Part shown: positions 21,245 through 30,006 of the stretch, in pieces
Position numbering within the stretch: the stretch's first letter is position 1
Layout: the number at the start of each line of letters is the position of its first letter
Assembly: GCF_007833795.1 (NCBI RefSeq)
Contig: NZ_CP032702.1
Location: 2,790,001-2,854,000, forward strand
Reading direction: 5' to 3'
DNA length: 64,000 nt
Source of the DNA: Candidatus Pantoea soli
GTDB lineage: Bacteria; Pseudomonadota; Gammaproteobacteria; Enterobacterales; Enterobacteriaceae
Program-made: the position numbers and the translations under genes
Notes under the pieces: model-generated
What the model saw: only the letters and a program-made list of their open reading frames with translations
Told to the model about the DNA's origin: nothing
Database searches by the model: none

Positions 21245-21270
21245 ATGGAAAGTTCGTTTACTCCCATTGA
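21184..21270 (+). CDS. possible upstream ORF overlapping mprA
   Basis: A 28-codon ORF with AGGCGG 5-6 nt before its ATG. The peptide starts [18 protein letters not shown], a hydrophobic stretch, and runs 26 bases into mprA in a different frame, covering the mprA ribosome-binding site and start codon. Translation of it would therefore affect mprA initiation. No homolog is known to me; coding status is unproven. Confidence 0.35.
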   Translation: MTTLYLSLSLLYLLQLRGFLNGKFVYSH

Positions 21271-21775
21271 GCAGATGTTAAACATCCGTGCTAATCGCCA
21301 TAAAGATTTTCCGCTGCAGGAGATTATCCTGACCCGTCTGTGCATGCACATGCAGGGTAAGCTGCTGGATAATCGCAACAAAATGTTGAAGGCGCAGGGA
21401 ATTAACGAAACCTTATTCATGGCGCTGATCACGCTGGATGCGCAGGAGAACCAGAGTATTCAGCCGTCGGAGCTGAGCTCCGCGCTGGGCTCTTCCCGCA
21501 CCAACGCCACCCGCATCGCCGATGAGCTGGAAAAGCGCGGCTGGATTGAACGCCGTGAAAGTGATAATGACCGCCGCTGCCTGCATCTCCACCTGACGGA
21601 AAAGGGTAACGAATTCTTACGTCAGCTGCTGCCGCCGCAGCATCAGAGCCTGCAGTATCTGTGGTCTTCGCTGACCGCTGCCGAGCAGGAGCAGCTGGAA
21701 GCCATCACCCGTAAATTGCTTAATCGTCTTGATAAAATGGATGAAGATCAGGTTATCGCTTCTCTGTCCCGCTAA
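21245..21775 (+). CDS. mprA: MarR-family repressor MprA (EmrR)
   Basis: Represses emrAB until lipophilic drugs or uncouplers bind. At 176 residues it equals E. coli MprA. The N-terminal part ([21 protein letters not shown]) is followed by the winged helix: [29 protein letters not shown] around residues 80-108, with the wing [19 protein letters not shown] stands 8 nt before the ATG. An intrinsic terminator lies between it and emrA. Confidence 0.95.
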   Translation: MESSFTPIEQMLNIRANRHKDFPLQEIILTRLCMHMQGKLLDNRNKMLKAQGINETLFMALITLDAQENQSIQPSELSSALGSSRTNATRIADELEKRGWIERRESDNDRRCLHLHLTEKGNEFLRQLLPPQHQSLQYLWSSLTAAEQEQLEAITRKLLNRLDKMDEDQVIASLSR

Positions 21776-21833
21776 TAGCAAGAAGTGCGACACAATCACC
21801 TTCCGAAATCGCTATTTTAGTCCCCTTTTATCC

Positions 21834-21861
21834 GGCCAGCGTCGCAAGCGCTGGCCTTTTT
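21834..21861 (+). terminator. intrinsic terminator between mprA and emrA
   Basis: GGCCAGCG-tcgcaag-CGCTGGCC followed by TTTTTCG. It sits inside what is one operon in E. coli, about 60 nt after mprA and 65 nt before emrA. Confidence 0.75.
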
Positions 21862-21925
21862 CGACTCGGGAAACCGCGTTGACGGAACAACGCATCCCGG
21901 CTACCTGGAAAACGTGGAGAACAAC

Positions 21926-23098
21926 ATGAGTGCGAACGCGGAAGCGCAAAGCCCGCAACAGCCGGCAAATAAAAAGAATAAGCGCAAAAGTGCGCTCATC
22001 CTGCTGGCTATCGTGTTTATCGTGATCGGTGTGGGTTATCTGGCTTACTGGTATCTGGTGCTGCGCCATTTCCAGGAGACCGATGACGCTTATGTAGCAG
22101 GCAACCAGGTGCAGGTGATGGCCCAGGTTTCCGGCAGCGTCAATAAAGTGTGGTTTGACGATACCGACTTCGTGAAAAAAGGCGATGTGCTGGTCTCACT
22201 GGATAAAACCGACGCGCAGCAGGCGTTTGAAAAAGCGCAGACAGCCCTTGCCACCAGCGTGCGGCAGACGCATCAGTTAATGATTAACAGCAAACAGTAT
22301 CAGGCCAGCATCAAGCTGCAGCAGACGGCGCTGGAGCAGGCGGAAGCGGATCTGAAACGCCGTGAACCGCTGGGCGCTTCTAATTTGATTGGCCGCGAAG
22401 AGCTGCAGCACGCCCGCGATGCAGTGGCCACTGCCAAAGCGCAGCTGGACGTAGCCGTGCAGCAGTACAACGCGAATCAGGCGATGATTCTGAATACCGA
22501 TCTGGAAAACCAGCCGGCAGTCAAACAGAGCGCCGCGGAACTGCGTGATGCCTGGCTGGCTCTGCAGCGCACCGATATCCGCAGCCCGATGGATGGTTAT
22601 GTGTCACGCCGCAGTGTGCAGGTGGGCTCACAAATCTCCACCAGCACGCCGCTGCTGGCGGTGGTACCGGCCACCAACCTGTGGGTAGACGCCAACTTTA
22701 AAGAGACGCAGCTGGCAGGCGTGCGCATTGGTCAGCCGGCCACGGTGATCAGCGACATTTACGGTGATGACATTGAGTATCACGGTAAAGTGGTCGGTCT
22801 GGATATGGGCACCGGCAGTGCGTTCTCGCTGCTGCCGGCGCAAAACGCCACCGGCAACTGGATCAAAGTCGTGCAGCGTCTGCCGGTGCGTATTGAACTG
22901 GACCCGCAGGAAGTGGCACAGCATCCGCTGCGCATTGGCCTGTCGACGCTGGTGAAAGTGGACACCCAGAATAAAGAGGGTGCGGTGCTGGCCAGCAGCG
23001 TGCGCGATCGGGCGGCTTATGAAAGTAATGCGCTGGCGATTGACCTTGCGCCGGTGAATCAGATGATCGCTGACATCGTCCGTGCTAACGCTGGCTAA
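21926..23098 (+). CDS. emrA: multidrug efflux membrane-fusion protein EmrA
   Basis: The periplasmic adaptor linking EmrB to the outer-membrane channel TolC. The 390-residue protein has a basic cytoplasmic N-terminus, one membrane helix near residues 25-47, then the barrel/lipoyl half (ETDDAYVAGNQVQVM), an alpha-hairpin rich in Ala/Gln, and the C-terminal beta-barrel (TNLWVDANFKETQLAGV; GTGSAFSLLPAQNATGNW). The ATG at 21926, behind GTGGAG, matches the E. coli start MSANAE; the upstream frame adds four residues. Confidence 0.95.
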   Translation: MSANAEAQSPQQPANKKNKRKSALILLAIVFIVIGVGYLAYWYLVLRHFQETDDAYVAGNQVQVMAQVSGSVNKVWFDDTDFVKKGDVLVSLDKTDAQQAFEKAQTALATSVRQTHQLMINSKQYQASIKLQQTALEQAEADLKRREPLGASNLIGREELQHARDAVATAKAQLDVAVQQYNANQAMILNTDLENQPAVKQSAAELRDAWLALQRTDIRSPMDGYVSRRSVQVGSQISTSTPLLAVVPATNLWVDANFKETQLAGVRIGQPATVISDIYGDDIEYHGKVVGLDMGTGSAFSLLPAQNATGNWIKVVQRLPVRIELDPQEVAQHPLRIGLSTLVKVDTQNKEGAVLASSVRDRAAYESNALAIDLAPVNQMIADIVRANAG

Positions 23099-23115
23099 CT
23101 TCGCCGGAGGCTGTT

Positions 23116-24651
23116 ATGGCACAAAAACCGCTTGAAGGTGCGCCGTTAGTCCTGATGACCATCGCCCTGTCGCTGGCGACGTTCATGCAGGTGCTGGACT
23201 CCACCATCGCCAACGTGGCGATTCCCACCATCGCCGGTAACCTCGGGGCGTCGAACTCGCAGGGTACCTGGGTGATCACCTCTTTCGGGGTGGCGAACGC
23301 CATCTCGATTCCGATCACCGGCTGGCTGGCGAAGCGCGTTGGCGAAGTGAAACTGTTCACCTGGGCAACGGTCCTGTTCGCCCTCGCCTCCTGGGCGTGC
23401 GGCATGTCCGAAAGCCTGGAGATGCTGATCTTCTTCCGTATCCTGCAGGGCGTGGTAGCGGGCCCGCTGATTCCTCTTTCACAGAGCCTGCTACTGAGCA
23501 ATTATCCGCCGGCAAAGCGCAGCATTGCGCTGTCGCTGTGGGCCATGACGGTGATTGTCGCGCCGATTTGCGGCCCGATCCTGGGCGGCTGGATCAGCGA
23601 TAACTATCACTGGGGCTGGATCTTCTTTATCAACGTGCCAATTGGCGTGGTGGTGGTGATGCTGACGCTGCAAACGCTGCGCGGCCGTGAAACCAAAACG
23701 GAAATCCGCCCGATTGATATTGTTGGCCTGGTGCTGCTGGTGGTGGGTATTGGTGCGCTGCAGGTGATGCTGGACCGCGGTAAAGAGCTGGACTGGTTCA
23801 GCTCAACCGAGATCGTGGTGCTGACGGTGGTCGCGGTAGTGGCGCTCTCGGTGCTGCTGGTGTGGGAGCTGACTGATAAACACCCGATTGTGGATTTGTC
23901 GCTGTTTAAGATGCGCAATTTTACCATTGGCTGTTTGTCGATTAGCCTGGCGTACATGCTCTACTTCGGCTCAATTGTCCTGCTGCCACAGCTGCTGCAG
24001 GAGGTGTACGGCTATACCGCCACCTGGGCCGGCCTGGCCTCTGCGCCGGTCGGGATTATTCCAGTGATCCTGTCGCCGATTATCGGGCGTTTTGCGCATA
24101 AGCTGGATATGCGCCGGCTGGTGACCTTCAGCTTTATCATGTATGCGGTGTGCTTCTACTGGCGTGCGTATACGTTTGAGCCGGGGATGGATTTTGGCGC
24201 CTCAGCCTGGCCGCAGTTTATCCAGGGCTTCGCAGTGGCGTGCTTCTTCATGCCGCTGACCACCATTACGCTTTCCGGTTTACCGCCGGAGCGTCTGGCG
24301 GCGGCCTCCAGCCTCTCAAACTTTGTGCGTACGCTGGCCGGCTCGATCGGCACTTCCATCACCACCACCATGTGGACCGATCGCGAATCAATGCATCACA
24401 GCTATCTCAGCGAATCCGTTACGCCATACAACGTGAATTCGCAGCAGATGTACGATCAGCTGCAAGGTATGGGCATGACGCATCAGCAGGCTTCGGCGTG
24501 GATTGCGCAGCAGATCACCAATCAGGGCCTGATTATCTCCGCTAATGAGATTTTCTGGGCTTCGGCGGGAGTGTTCCTGATTCTGCTGGTGCTGGTGTGG
24601 TTTGCGCGTCCGCCGTTTGGTGCTGGCGGCGGTGGCGGTGGCGCTCACTGA
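23116..24651 (+). CDS. emrB: multidrug efflux MFS transporter EmrB
   Basis: A 14-helix DHA2-family drug/H+ antiporter of 511 residues pairing with EmrA and TolC to expel hydrophobic compounds across both membranes. Motif D1-like FMQVLDSTIANVAIPTIAG near residue 24 and motif C-like GPILGGWISD near 152 are visible. The protein ends in a Gly-rich tail (GAGGGGGGAH). It starts 17 bases after emrA with GGAGG before the ATG. Confidence 0.95.
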   Translation: MAQKPLEGAPLVLMTIALSLATFMQVLDSTIANVAIPTIAGNLGASNSQGTWVITSFGVANAISIPITGWLAKRVGEVKLFTWATVLFALASWACGMSESLEMLIFFRILQGVVAGPLIPLSQSLLLSNYPPAKRSIALSLWAMTVIVAPICGPILGGWISDNYHWGWIFFINVPIGVVVVMLTLQTLRGRETKTEIRPIDIVGLVLLVVGIGALQVMLDRGKELDWFSSTEIVVLTVVAVVALSVLLVWELTDKHPIVDLSLFKMRNFTIGCLSISLAYMLYFGSIVLLPQLLQEVYGYTATWAGLASAPVGIIPVILSPIIGRFAHKLDMRRLVTFSFIMYAVCFYWRAYTFEPGMDFGASAWPQFIQGFAVACFFMPLTTITLSGLPPERLAAASSLSNFVRTLAGSIGTSITTTMWTDRESMHHSYLSESVTPYNVNSQQMYDQLQGMGMTHQQASAWIAQQITNQGLIISANEIFWASAGVFLILLVLVWFARPPFGAGGGGGGAH

Positions 24652-24662
24652 TCGGCAGACAC

Positions 24663-24692
24663 AAAAACGGGCCTGAGCGGCCCGTTTTTTTT
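24663..24692. terminator. bidirectional terminator between emrB and yfiF
   Basis: AAAAACGGGCC-tgagc-GGCCCGTTTTTTTT serves the converging emrB and yfiF genes; the yfiF stop codon overlaps its edge. Confidence 0.85.
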
Positions 24693-25803
24693 ATGCGTTC
24701 TGACGCCACCATTCGGCAAGCAGAACCCCGGTGGCGACGGAGACATTGAGGCTTTCAACGTTGCCGGTTCCGCCAATCGACAGGCTGATATCACCCTGCT
24801 GGAAAGCGCTGTCGGACAGACCTTCACGCTCCTGGCCCAGCACCAGCACCATTCTGGCGGGCAGCTCAGCTTTTGCCAGCGGTGTGCCCGTATGGCTGGA
24901 GGTAGTCACGATGGTATAACCGGCTTTACGGAACGCAGCCAGGCTGGCCGCGAAATCCTCGCCGCTGATTGCCTGAACATGCTCTGCACCGCCTTCTGCG
25001 GTACGCACTGCGGCACCGGATTCCAGCTGCGCGGCGTCATTCACTAGCAGACCTTTCACGCCAAAGTGGGCGCAGCTGCGCATAATGGCACCCAGGTTGT
25101 GTGGGTTGCTGACATCTTCCAGCGCCAGCACACAATCTTTGCTGCCTGCCTGCTTCAGCCACTCCGATACCGCCATGCCAACACGCTTTTTAATAATAAA
25201 GCACACGCCGCCGTGGTGTTCTGTCCCGGAAGCTTTAGCCAGCTCGGCATCCTCCACCACGTGATAGGCTTTGCGGTTCGCCGCCAGCCAGCGCAGGGTT
25301 TCGCGGAAGCGCGGCGTCACGCTCTGTACAAACCAGGCGCGAACAATACTTTCCGGGCGGCTCTGGAACAGCGCCTGACAGGCGTTTTCACCGTACACGC
25401 GCGTCTCTTCCTGACGCTGACGGCGGATCTGCTCCGGATCGATTACCGGCTTGCTGCTGTTTTCATCGTCGCGCGGCGTTTCTCCTGCCGTTACCGGCGG
25501 GCGTGACACGGTGCGCCACGGTGAATCACTGAAACCGCGATCGTCACGATCGTTACGGCGGCTGCGATCGTCGCTGCTGCGTGCGGTACGCGCGCGGCCG
25601 CTCTCTTCGCTACGCGGTGCGCGACCCCGGCTGGTTTCTTCATTATTACGTGCACTGCGAGGACCCGAACGACGACTCTCTTCCTGGCGCGGAGCGGAAC
25701 GGCCGCCTCTGCCGGTACGGGGATTGGGCTTTTGACCGCTCTCCTCATCACGTACATACATCACTTTTACCTTGCCGCTTTTGCCTTTAAATTCGTCGTT
25801 CAT
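24691..25803 (-). CDS. yfiF: SpoU-family RNA methyltransferase YfiF
   Basis: A 370-residue TrmH/SpoU-type (SPOUT) protein predicted to 2'-O-methylate RNA; the substrate is not established. The N-terminal 110 residues are a disordered tail dominated by Arg, Ser, Glu and Asp (repeated [21 protein letters not shown] stretches). The catalytic half carries [17 protein letters not shown] near 235, [11 protein letters not shown] near 318 and [18 protein letters not shown] near 350. The tail is longer than in E. coli (345 residues overall). The ATG at 25803 has GGAGG upstream and matches MNDE. Confidence 0.92.
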   Translation of the reverse strand: MNDEFKGKSGKVKVMYVRDEESGQKPNPRTGRGGRSAPRQEESRRSGPRSARNNEETSRGRAPRSEESGRARTARSSDDRSRRNDRDDRGFSDSPWRTVSRPPVTAGETPRDDENSSKPVIDPEQIRRQRQEETRVYGENACQALFQSRPESIVRAWFVQSVTPRFRETLRWLAANRKAYHVVEDAELAKASGTEHHGGVCFIIKKRVGMAVSEWLKQAGSKDCVLALEDVSNPHNLGAIMRSCAHFGVKGLLVNDAAQLESGAAVRTAEGGAEHVQAISGEDFAASLAAFRKAGYTIVTTSSHTGTPLAKAELPARMVLVLGQEREGLSDSAFQQGDISLSIGGTGNVESLNVSVATGVLLAEWWRQNA

Positions 25804-25959
25804 CTGTTCCTCCAGCATTGAGAGCGCGAAGATTACCTGATGTATCGGCGCTTAGCTATCAACTATTGAACCTATCGGGTAATCCAGATTGAGCATAGCA
25901 TCCAACCTTTTCATAATGTCCGGCAATGATGAGATTTACCGGTCCGGTCTGAGGTGACG

Positions 25960-26379
25960 ATGAATACTGTATGTGCCTCCTGTCAGGCAACTAACCGCGT
26001 TCCTGAGACGCGTATCGCTGATGGCGCCAAATGTGGCCGCTGCGGCGATGAACTGTTTACGGGCGATGTGGCCAACGCCACGGCTGCCACGCTGGATAAG
26101 TTTTTACAGGACGATCTGCCGGTAGTGGTGGATTTCTGGGCGCCCTGGTGCGGCCCGTGTGTTAACTTCGCGCCGGTGTTTAAAGAAGTTGCCGACGAGC
26201 GTCGTGGCAAAGTACGTTTTGTAAAGGTTAACACCGAAGCGGAACCCGCCCTGAGCTCACGCTTTCGCATCCGCAGCATCCCTACCATCATGCTGTTTAA
26301 GAACGGGGAGATGGTCGACATCCTGAATGGCGCGATGCCAAAAGCGCCGTTCAACGAGTGGCTGGACGAGTCACTCTGA
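25960..26379 (+). CDS. trxC: thioredoxin 2 TrxC
   Basis: A cytoplasmic zinc-containing thioredoxin of 139 residues, the same as E. coli TrxC. The N-terminal zinc finger is made of CASC (residues 5-8) and CGRC, and the active site is WCGPC near residue 63, with the cis-Pro in RSIPTIM. The ATG at 25960 with AGGTG upstream matches MNTVC; a GTG six bases earlier is less likely. In E. coli the gene is under OxyR control; I did not find a clear OxyR site here. Confidence 0.95.
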   Translation: MNTVCASCQATNRVPETRIADGAKCGRCGDELFTGDVANATAATLDKFLQDDLPVVVDFWAPWCGPCVNFAPVFKEVADERRGKVRFVKVNTEAEPALSSRFRIRSIPTIMLFKNGEMVDILNGAMPKAPFNEWLDESL

Positions 26380-26384
26380 CCTTC

Positions 26385-26413
26385 AGGCCAGCCGCGTGCT
26401 GGCCTTGTTTTTT
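26385..26413 (+). terminator. terminator of trxC
   Basis: AGGCCAGC-cgcgt-GCTGGCCT stem followed by TGTTTTTTCT, right after the trxC stop. Confidence 0.85.
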
Positions 26414-26453
26414 CTCTTCTATTACACTGGCGTTTTTTCCTGCCTGCTTATTT

Positions 26454-27146
26454 ATGTCTGAAAATGCCGTCCTGCGCTTACGTGCGCAACGTTTAGCCCG
26501 TGCCACGCGTCCGTTTCTGGCGCGCGGCAACCGCGTGCTGCGCTGTCAGCGCTGCCTGCTGCCGCAGAAAAATTGCCTGTGTGCCACGCTGCAGCCGCAG
26601 CAGGCGCGCAGCCGGTTTTGCCTGGTGATGTTTGATTCCGAGCCGATGAAACCCAGTAACACCGGGCGCCTGATCGCCGATATCCTGCCGGATACGCTGG
26701 CGTTTGGCTGGTCACGTACGGAACCGGACGCGGCGATGCTTGCCGCCGTTAACACCGGTGATTATCAGCCGGTCGTGGTGTTTCCTGCCGCCTATGCGGA
26801 TGCCGATCGCACGGTACTGACCCATCCGCCCATCGACGGCAAACCGCCGCTGTTTATTATGCTGGATGGCACCTGGAGTGAAGCGCGCAAGATGTTTCGC
26901 AAAAGCCCGTGGCTGGATCGCTTTCCGGTGATGTCTCTGAATGTCAGCACCCCTTCACGCTATACCCTGCGCGAAGCACATGGTGTTGGCCAGCACTGCA
27001 CCGCCGAAGTGGCCGCTGCGCTGCTGGCACAGGCGGGTGACGCCACGGCGGCGGCGGCGCTGCAGCAGCATTTTGAACATTTTCGTCATGCGTATCTGGC
27101 AGGTAAACCGCACCACCCTGTTCACGCACAGCAGACAGATTTCTGA
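26454..27146 (+). CDS. tapT: tRNA-uridine aminocarboxypropyltransferase TapT (YfiP)
   Basis: Makes acp3U47 in tRNA from AdoMet. The 230-residue DTW-domain protein shows an N-terminal Cys cluster (CQRCLLPQKNCLC near residues 31-43) and the DTW-type motif in MLDGTWSEARKM near 140, with SRYTLREA downstream. The start at 26454 follows the trxC terminator; no strong Shine-Dalgarno is seen. It is followed by patZ, as in E. coli. Confidence 0.9.
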   Translation: MSENAVLRLRAQRLARATRPFLARGNRVLRCQRCLLPQKNCLCATLQPQQARSRFCLVMFDSEPMKPSNTGRLIADILPDTLAFGWSRTEPDAAMLAAVNTGDYQPVVVFPAAYADADRTVLTHPPIDGKPPLFIMLDGTWSEARKMFRKSPWLDRFPVMSLNVSTPSRYTLREAHGVGQHCTAEVAAALLAQAGDATAAAALQQHFEHFRHAYLAGKPHHPVHAQQTDF

Positions 27147-27232
27147 AGCTGGCTCGCAGCCTGACGTCACCGAATCGGCAAGGCAGGCAAAAGCGTTTAC
27201 AATCATGCCAATCCCGATAGCAGGAGCGGATG

Positions 27233-29920
27233 ATGAGCCAACGTGGACTGGAAGCGCTGTTACGACCTAAATCAATCGCAGTAATTGGCGCCTCGGCAAA
27301 GCCGGGCCGCGCCGGTTATTTTATGATGCGTAACCTGCTGGCGGGCGGGTTTAACGGCCCGGTGCTGCCGGTGACGCCCGCCTATAAAGCGGTAAGCGGC
27401 GTGCTGGCCTGGCCGGATATCGCCAGCCTGCCCTTCGCCCCCGATCTCGCCGTCATCTGCACGCATGCAAAGCGTAACCTTGAACTGCTGCAGCAGCTGG
27501 GAGAGAAAGGCTGCAAAGCCTGCATTATCCTTTCGGCACCGGCCAGCCAGCATGAGGCGCTGAAAGCCTGCGCCAGCCAGTGGCAGATCCGCCTGCTGGG
27601 ACCAAACAGTCTCGGGCTGCTCGCCCCGTGGCAGGAGCTGAATGCCAGCTTTTCGCCCGTCCCGATTGCCCGGGGACGCATTGCGTTTATTTCCCAGTCG
27701 GCCGCGGTCTCCAATACCATTCTTGACTGGGCGCAGCAGCGCAATCTCGGGTTTTCGTGGTTTATCGCGCTGGGCGACAGCCTGGATATTGATGTCGATG
27801 ATCTGCTGGACTTCCTTGCCCGTGACGGCAAAACCAGCGCAATCCTGCTTTATCTTGAACATCTCAGTGACGCACGGCGCTTTGTGTCGGCCTCGCGCAG
27901 CGCGTCACGCAATAAACCGATTCTGGTGATCAAAAGCGGGCGCAGCCATCAGGCACAGGCCATGATGGGCACGGAAAGCGGCCTGGATGCCGCCTGGGAT
28001 GCAGCCATACAGCGTGCCGGTTTGCTGCGCGTACAGGACACACATGAGCTGTTTTCCGCCGTTGAATCCCTCAGCCATATGCGCCCGCTGCGCGGCGATC
28101 GGTTAATGATTATCAGCAACGGGGCGGCACCGGCCGCGATGGCGCTGGATGAACTCTATGCGCGTAACGGCAAGCTGGCCACACCGGGAGACGAGACGCT
28201 GCAGGCGTTAGCGGCGCTGTTGCCGGAAGGCGTCGGGCGCGGTACCCCCCTCGATTTAAAGGATGGCGCGACGCCTGCACTCTATGTTGCCTGTATCGAA
28301 TGCCTGCTTCACAGTCACGATCTTGATGCACTGATGATTATCCACTCTCCCAGCGCTGTGGCGCCGGCAAGTGATACTGCGGAGCAGATTATCGCCGCCA
28401 TCGCCCGCCACCCGCGCGGCAGGCAGGTGACCATTCTGACCAACTGGTGCGGAGAGTACTCCTCACAGGCCGCGCGCCGTGCCTTTACCCAGGCGGGCAT
28501 CCCGACCTGGCGGACGCCGGAAGGCACGGTGACGGCCTTTATGCACCAGGTGGAGTACCGCCGCAATCAGAAACAGCTCAGGGAAACGCCGGCGCTGCCG
28601 CCGGGACTGACGCAAAACAGCACCGAGGCGCACCAGCTGATTCAGCAGGCGCTGGATAATGGCGTTACCACCCTGGATACGCATGAGGTGCAGCCGGTAC
28701 TGCAGGCTTACGGTCTCGCCACCCTGCCCACCTGGATCGCCAGCGACAGCCGTGAGGCGGCCACTATTGCCGATCAAATCGGTTATCCGGTGGCGCTGAA
28801 ATTGCGTTCACCGGATATTGCCCATAAATCTGAGGTGCAGGGCGTGATGCTCTATCTGCGCAGCGCCGCTGAGGTGGAACAGGCTGCCGGCGCAATGATC
28901 GATCGCGTACGGAATACCCATCCGCAGGCCCGCATTGATGGCCTGCTGGTGCAAAGCATGGCAAATCGCGCGGGTGCGCAGGAACTGCGGGTGGTGGTGG
29001 AACAGGACCCGCTGTTTGGCCCGATTATTCTGCTGGGTGAAGGTGGCGTTGAGTGGCAGCCGGAAAAACAGGCAGCGGTGGCCCTGCCTCCGCTCAACAT
29101 GACGCTGGCGCGCTATCTGGTCATTCAGGCAATGAAAAGTGGCAAAGTACGCAGCCGTAGCGCGCTGCGCCCTCTGGATATTGCCGGTCTCAGCCAGCTG
29201 CTGGTACAGGTGTCCAATCTGGTGGTGGATTGCCCGGAGATCCGGCGTCTGGATATTCATCCGCTGCTGGCCACCGCTGATGAGTTTACGCTGCTTGACG
29301 TCACGCTTCAGCTTGCCCCCTTCAGGGGTGATAACGAGGCGCGGCTGGCAATCCGCCCTTACCCGCATCATCTGGAAGAGCAGGTGCAGCTGAAAGATGG
29401 CCAGATTTGCCTGTTTCGGCCGATTCTGCCGGAAGATGAGCCCCGGCTGCGCGCCTTTATTGCGCAGGTGACGAAAGAGGATTTGTACTACCGCTATTTC
29501 AGTGAAATTAACGAATTCACGCATGAAGATTTGGCCAATATGACGCAAATCGATTATGACCGGGAAATGGCGATAGTGGCGGTGCGTCAGACAGACGGAG
29601 GCGGGGAAATTATTGGCGTGACGCGAGCCATCTCCGATGCCGACAACATTGATGCCGAGTTCTCCGTGCTGGTGCGCTCTGATCTGAAAGGCCTGGGCAT
29701 GGGCAGGCGCTTACTGGAAAAGATGATTCGCTACACCCGCGATCATGGCCTGCAACAATTGAACGGTATCACCATGCCACATAACACCGGCATGATTACC
29801 CTGGCGCGAAAACTCAATTTTCGCGTGGATATTCAGCTGGATGACGGCATTGTCAGCCTCAATTTACCTTTAGCTGACACCCGCGACTGCCCTGTAGAGA
29901 AAGGTAAAAAAACTCCTTAA
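27233..29920 (+). CDS. patZ: protein lysine acetyltransferase PatZ (Pka/YfiQ)
   Basis: Acetylates lysines, including acetyl-CoA synthetase, using acetyl-CoA. The 895-residue protein has an NDP-forming acyl-CoA-synthetase-like half: CoA-binding domain (IAVIGASAKPGRAGYF near 15), ligase domain (ISQSAAVSNTILDWAQ near 150) and ATP-grasp (VALKLRSPDIAHKSEVQGV near 525). The C-terminal GNAT domain begins near 730 with the acetyl-CoA loop RSDLKGLGMGRRL near 825. The second of two adjacent ATGs was chosen because it is better spaced from AGGAG and gives MSQRGL. Confidence 0.93.
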   Translation: MSQRGLEALLRPKSIAVIGASAKPGRAGYFMMRNLLAGGFNGPVLPVTPAYKAVSGVLAWPDIASLPFAPDLAVICTHAKRNLELLQQLGEKGCKACIILSAPASQHEALKACASQWQIRLLGPNSLGLLAPWQELNASFSPVPIARGRIAFISQSAAVSNTILDWAQQRNLGFSWFIALGDSLDIDVDDLLDFLARDGKTSAILLYLEHLSDARRFVSASRSASRNKPILVIKSGRSHQAQAMMGTESGLDAAWDAAIQRAGLLRVQDTHELFSAVESLSHMRPLRGDRLMIISNGAAPAAMALDELYARNGKLATPGDETLQALAALLPEGVGRGTPLDLKDGATPALYVACIECLLHSHDLDALMIIHSPSAVAPASDTAEQIIAAIARHPRGRQVTILTNWCGEYSSQAARRAFTQAGIPTWRTPEGTVTAFMHQVEYRRNQKQLRETPALPPGLTQNSTEAHQLIQQALDNGVTTLDTHEVQPVLQAYGLATLPTWIASDSREAATIADQIGYPVALKLRSPDIAHKSEVQGVMLYLRSAAEVEQAAGAMIDRVRNTHPQARIDGLLVQSMANRAGAQELRVVVEQDPLFGPIILLGEGGVEWQPEKQAAVALPPLNMTLARYLVIQAMKSGKVRSRSALRPLDIAGLSQLLVQVSNLVVDCPEIRRLDIHPLLATADEFTLLDVTLQLAPFRGDNEARLAIRPYPHHLEEQVQLKDGQICLFRPILPEDEPRLRAFIAQVTKEDLYYRYFSEINEFTHEDLANMTQIDYDREMAIVAVRQTDGGGEIIGVTRAISDADNIDAEFSVLVRSDLKGLGMGRRLLEKMIRYTRDHGLQQLNGITMPHNTGMITLARKLNFRVDIQLDDGIVSLNLPLADTRDCPVEKGKKTP

Positions 29921-30006
29921 CAGGCTGGTTGATGTTATCCTTTATCGTTAGGACTATGATTTGATGGCAAAAGGCCATGCGATGAACAGAGAAGACGCGC
30001 ACTGTG

